Assembly (NCBI RefSeq): GCF_039839275.1
Contig: NZ_JBDOQP010000002.1
Span: forward strand, 372,001-436,000
Direction of reading: 5' to 3'
Source: Aerobium sp039839275
GTDB taxonomy: Bacteria; Pseudomonadota; Alphaproteobacteria; Rhizobiales; Rhizobiaceae
Length of the DNA: 64,000 nt
The notes under the pieces were generated by a model, which was not told the DNA's origin, did not search any database, and saw nothing but the letters and a program-made list of their open reading frames with translations. Both the position numbers and the translations under genes were made by a program. Positions 63,386 through 64,000 of this stretch are shown one piece after another; the stretch's first letter is position 1; the number at the start of each line of letters is the position of its first letter.

Positions 63386-63526
63386 TCAGTCGACGCTGGC
63401 GGTGACACCATAGCCATCGACGGCAGGCAGGTCGCCCGCGGCATCGGCGGCATAGATGCCTGCGCCCCACATCAGAATACCCGACAACATGAACATGGAC
63501 AGGAACAGGGCTTTCACAGGCGACAT
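63386..63526 (-). CDS. Small single-span membrane protein
   Basis: A 46-residue frame, MSPVKALFLSMFMLSGILMW then an AADAAGD tail, with one membrane or signal segment. It could start 14 codons earlier (MVTLINYKRW, at 63568). It ends one base after the convergent phosphatase gene. Hydrophobic profile looks real, but no family is recognised. Confidence 0.4.
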   Translation of the reverse strand: MSPVKALFLSMFMLSGILMWGAGIYAADAAGDLPAVDGYGVTASVD

Positions 63527-63568
63527 CTCGGTTGGTATCCAGCGTTTGTAGTTGATCAGAGTTACCAT

Positions 63569-63872
63569 CCGGTTTCCGGCGGCCACCCTGCGAAATCTTC
63601 TGAATGTAGGAATCCGCCCGGGGCGGCTTGGTTCCCGAAAAAGCGACGGTAATGTCATTCGGTCCCCACCTCGTCCCATCACCGTCGGGCCGGGCTGATA
63701 GGCCTGCCGCCGGCAAAACGCCAGCGGATTCACGCGGCCCCACAGCGGATTCGCCGGAGCGTATCCCAAATGCAACGGCACACCGCCCATTGCCTTGCCG
63801 CTACCAGCCTTATCGGGTAGGAAACCCCCGCCCCGACTGAGGCGCATCTCCAGAAAAGACGGACGGAAAACC
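63569..63872. other. Intergenic region upstream of hisS
   Basis: These 304 bases hold no gene, tRNA or repeat that I can support. The last part must contain the hisS promoter and leader; GGACGGAAAACC precedes its ATG. Confidence 0.4.
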
Positions 63873-64000
63873 ATGGCTGACAAGGCGGACAGGATGAAAG
63901 CGCGGCTCCCTCGCGGGTTCGTCGACCGCCATTCCGGCGACATTCGCGCCGTCGACGCAATGACGGCGAAGATTCGCGACGTCTACGAACTCTACGGCTT
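63873..64000 (+). CDS. hisS: Histidyl-tRNA synthetase, N-terminal part
   Basis: The first 42 codons of HisRS: MADKADRMKARLPRGFVDRH then SGDIRAVDAMTAKIRDVYELYGF. The segment LPRGFVD and the helix ending VYELYGF are the typical start of alphaproteobacterial class II HisRS. The gene runs off the right edge. The product charges tRNA-His in the cytoplasm. Confidence 0.9.
   Translation, partial: MADKADRMKARLPRGFVDRHSGDIRAVDAMTAKIRDVYELYG

Overview
The window is GC-rich, gene-dense chromosomal DNA of an alphaproteobacterium. It most resembles the Hyphomicrobiales (Mesorhizobium/Phyllobacteriaceae-like). The evidence is a circularly permuted two-piece tmRNA with tag ANDNYAEARLAA, a class I lysyl-tRNA synthetase, a PodJ-like polarity protein, the four-gene ligase-associated DNA-repair set, and REP palindromes of the CCTCGGGCTTGACCCGAGG type. 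The assignment is inference; no 16S rRNA gene is present. There is no prophage, insertion sequence or CRISPR array.

Layout. 1-13 kb: end of hslO, small proteins, apaG, a PPK2 kinase, a processive GT2 glycosyltransferase, an orphan periplasmic binding protein, a TerB-like protein, lysK, a nuclease-fold protein behind an S24-type repressor, an isomerase, a thioesterase and a DUF2218 protein. 10.9-21.1 kb: a fatty-acid beta-oxidation block (fadJ, thiolase, LCAD-like and DmdC-like acyl-CoA dehydrogenases) interrupted by an EAL phosphodiesterase, a PaiB-like protein, a chimeric gene remnant and a DUF559 gene between palindromes, followed by a MerR regulator. 21.5-27.2 kb: PodJ-like protein, TauE/SafE exporter and its membrane partner. 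27.2-33.5 kb: divergent DNA-repair cluster (pdeM-helicase / exonuclease-ligase) with three REP copies between the arms. 33.5-38.3 kb: a membrane protein, nitronate monooxygenase with an EamA transporter, and a Tat-exported 5'-nucleotidase.

38.6-47.9 kb is the most unusual part. dgcN (D-glutamate N-acetyltransferase family) faces an eight-gene operon with three different D-glutamate-cyclase-like (DUF4392) paralogues woven through a complete PotABCD-type ABC importer, plus a RidA-like protein, and a divergent LysR regulator. It looks like an uptake and breakdown system for a D-glutamate or 5-oxoproline-related compound.

48-64 kb: a phospholipase D-like enzyme, a form II coxSLM molybdenum hydroxylase, tRNA-Thr(CGT), a methyltransferase, a DUF982 protein, ssrA, a BASS transporter, glcDEF glycolate oxidase with a second palindrome-bounded DUF559 gene inserted between glcD and glcE, divergent lldD with a PPP phosphatase, and the start of hisS.

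Two signals link distant parts. An identical 22-bp operator lies in front of the DmdC-like dehydrogenase and in front of the nitronate monooxygenase gene 15 kb away. Two DUF559 genes are bounded by inverted repeats of the same modular hairpin design, in which hairpin arms differ between the two ends by compensating changes.
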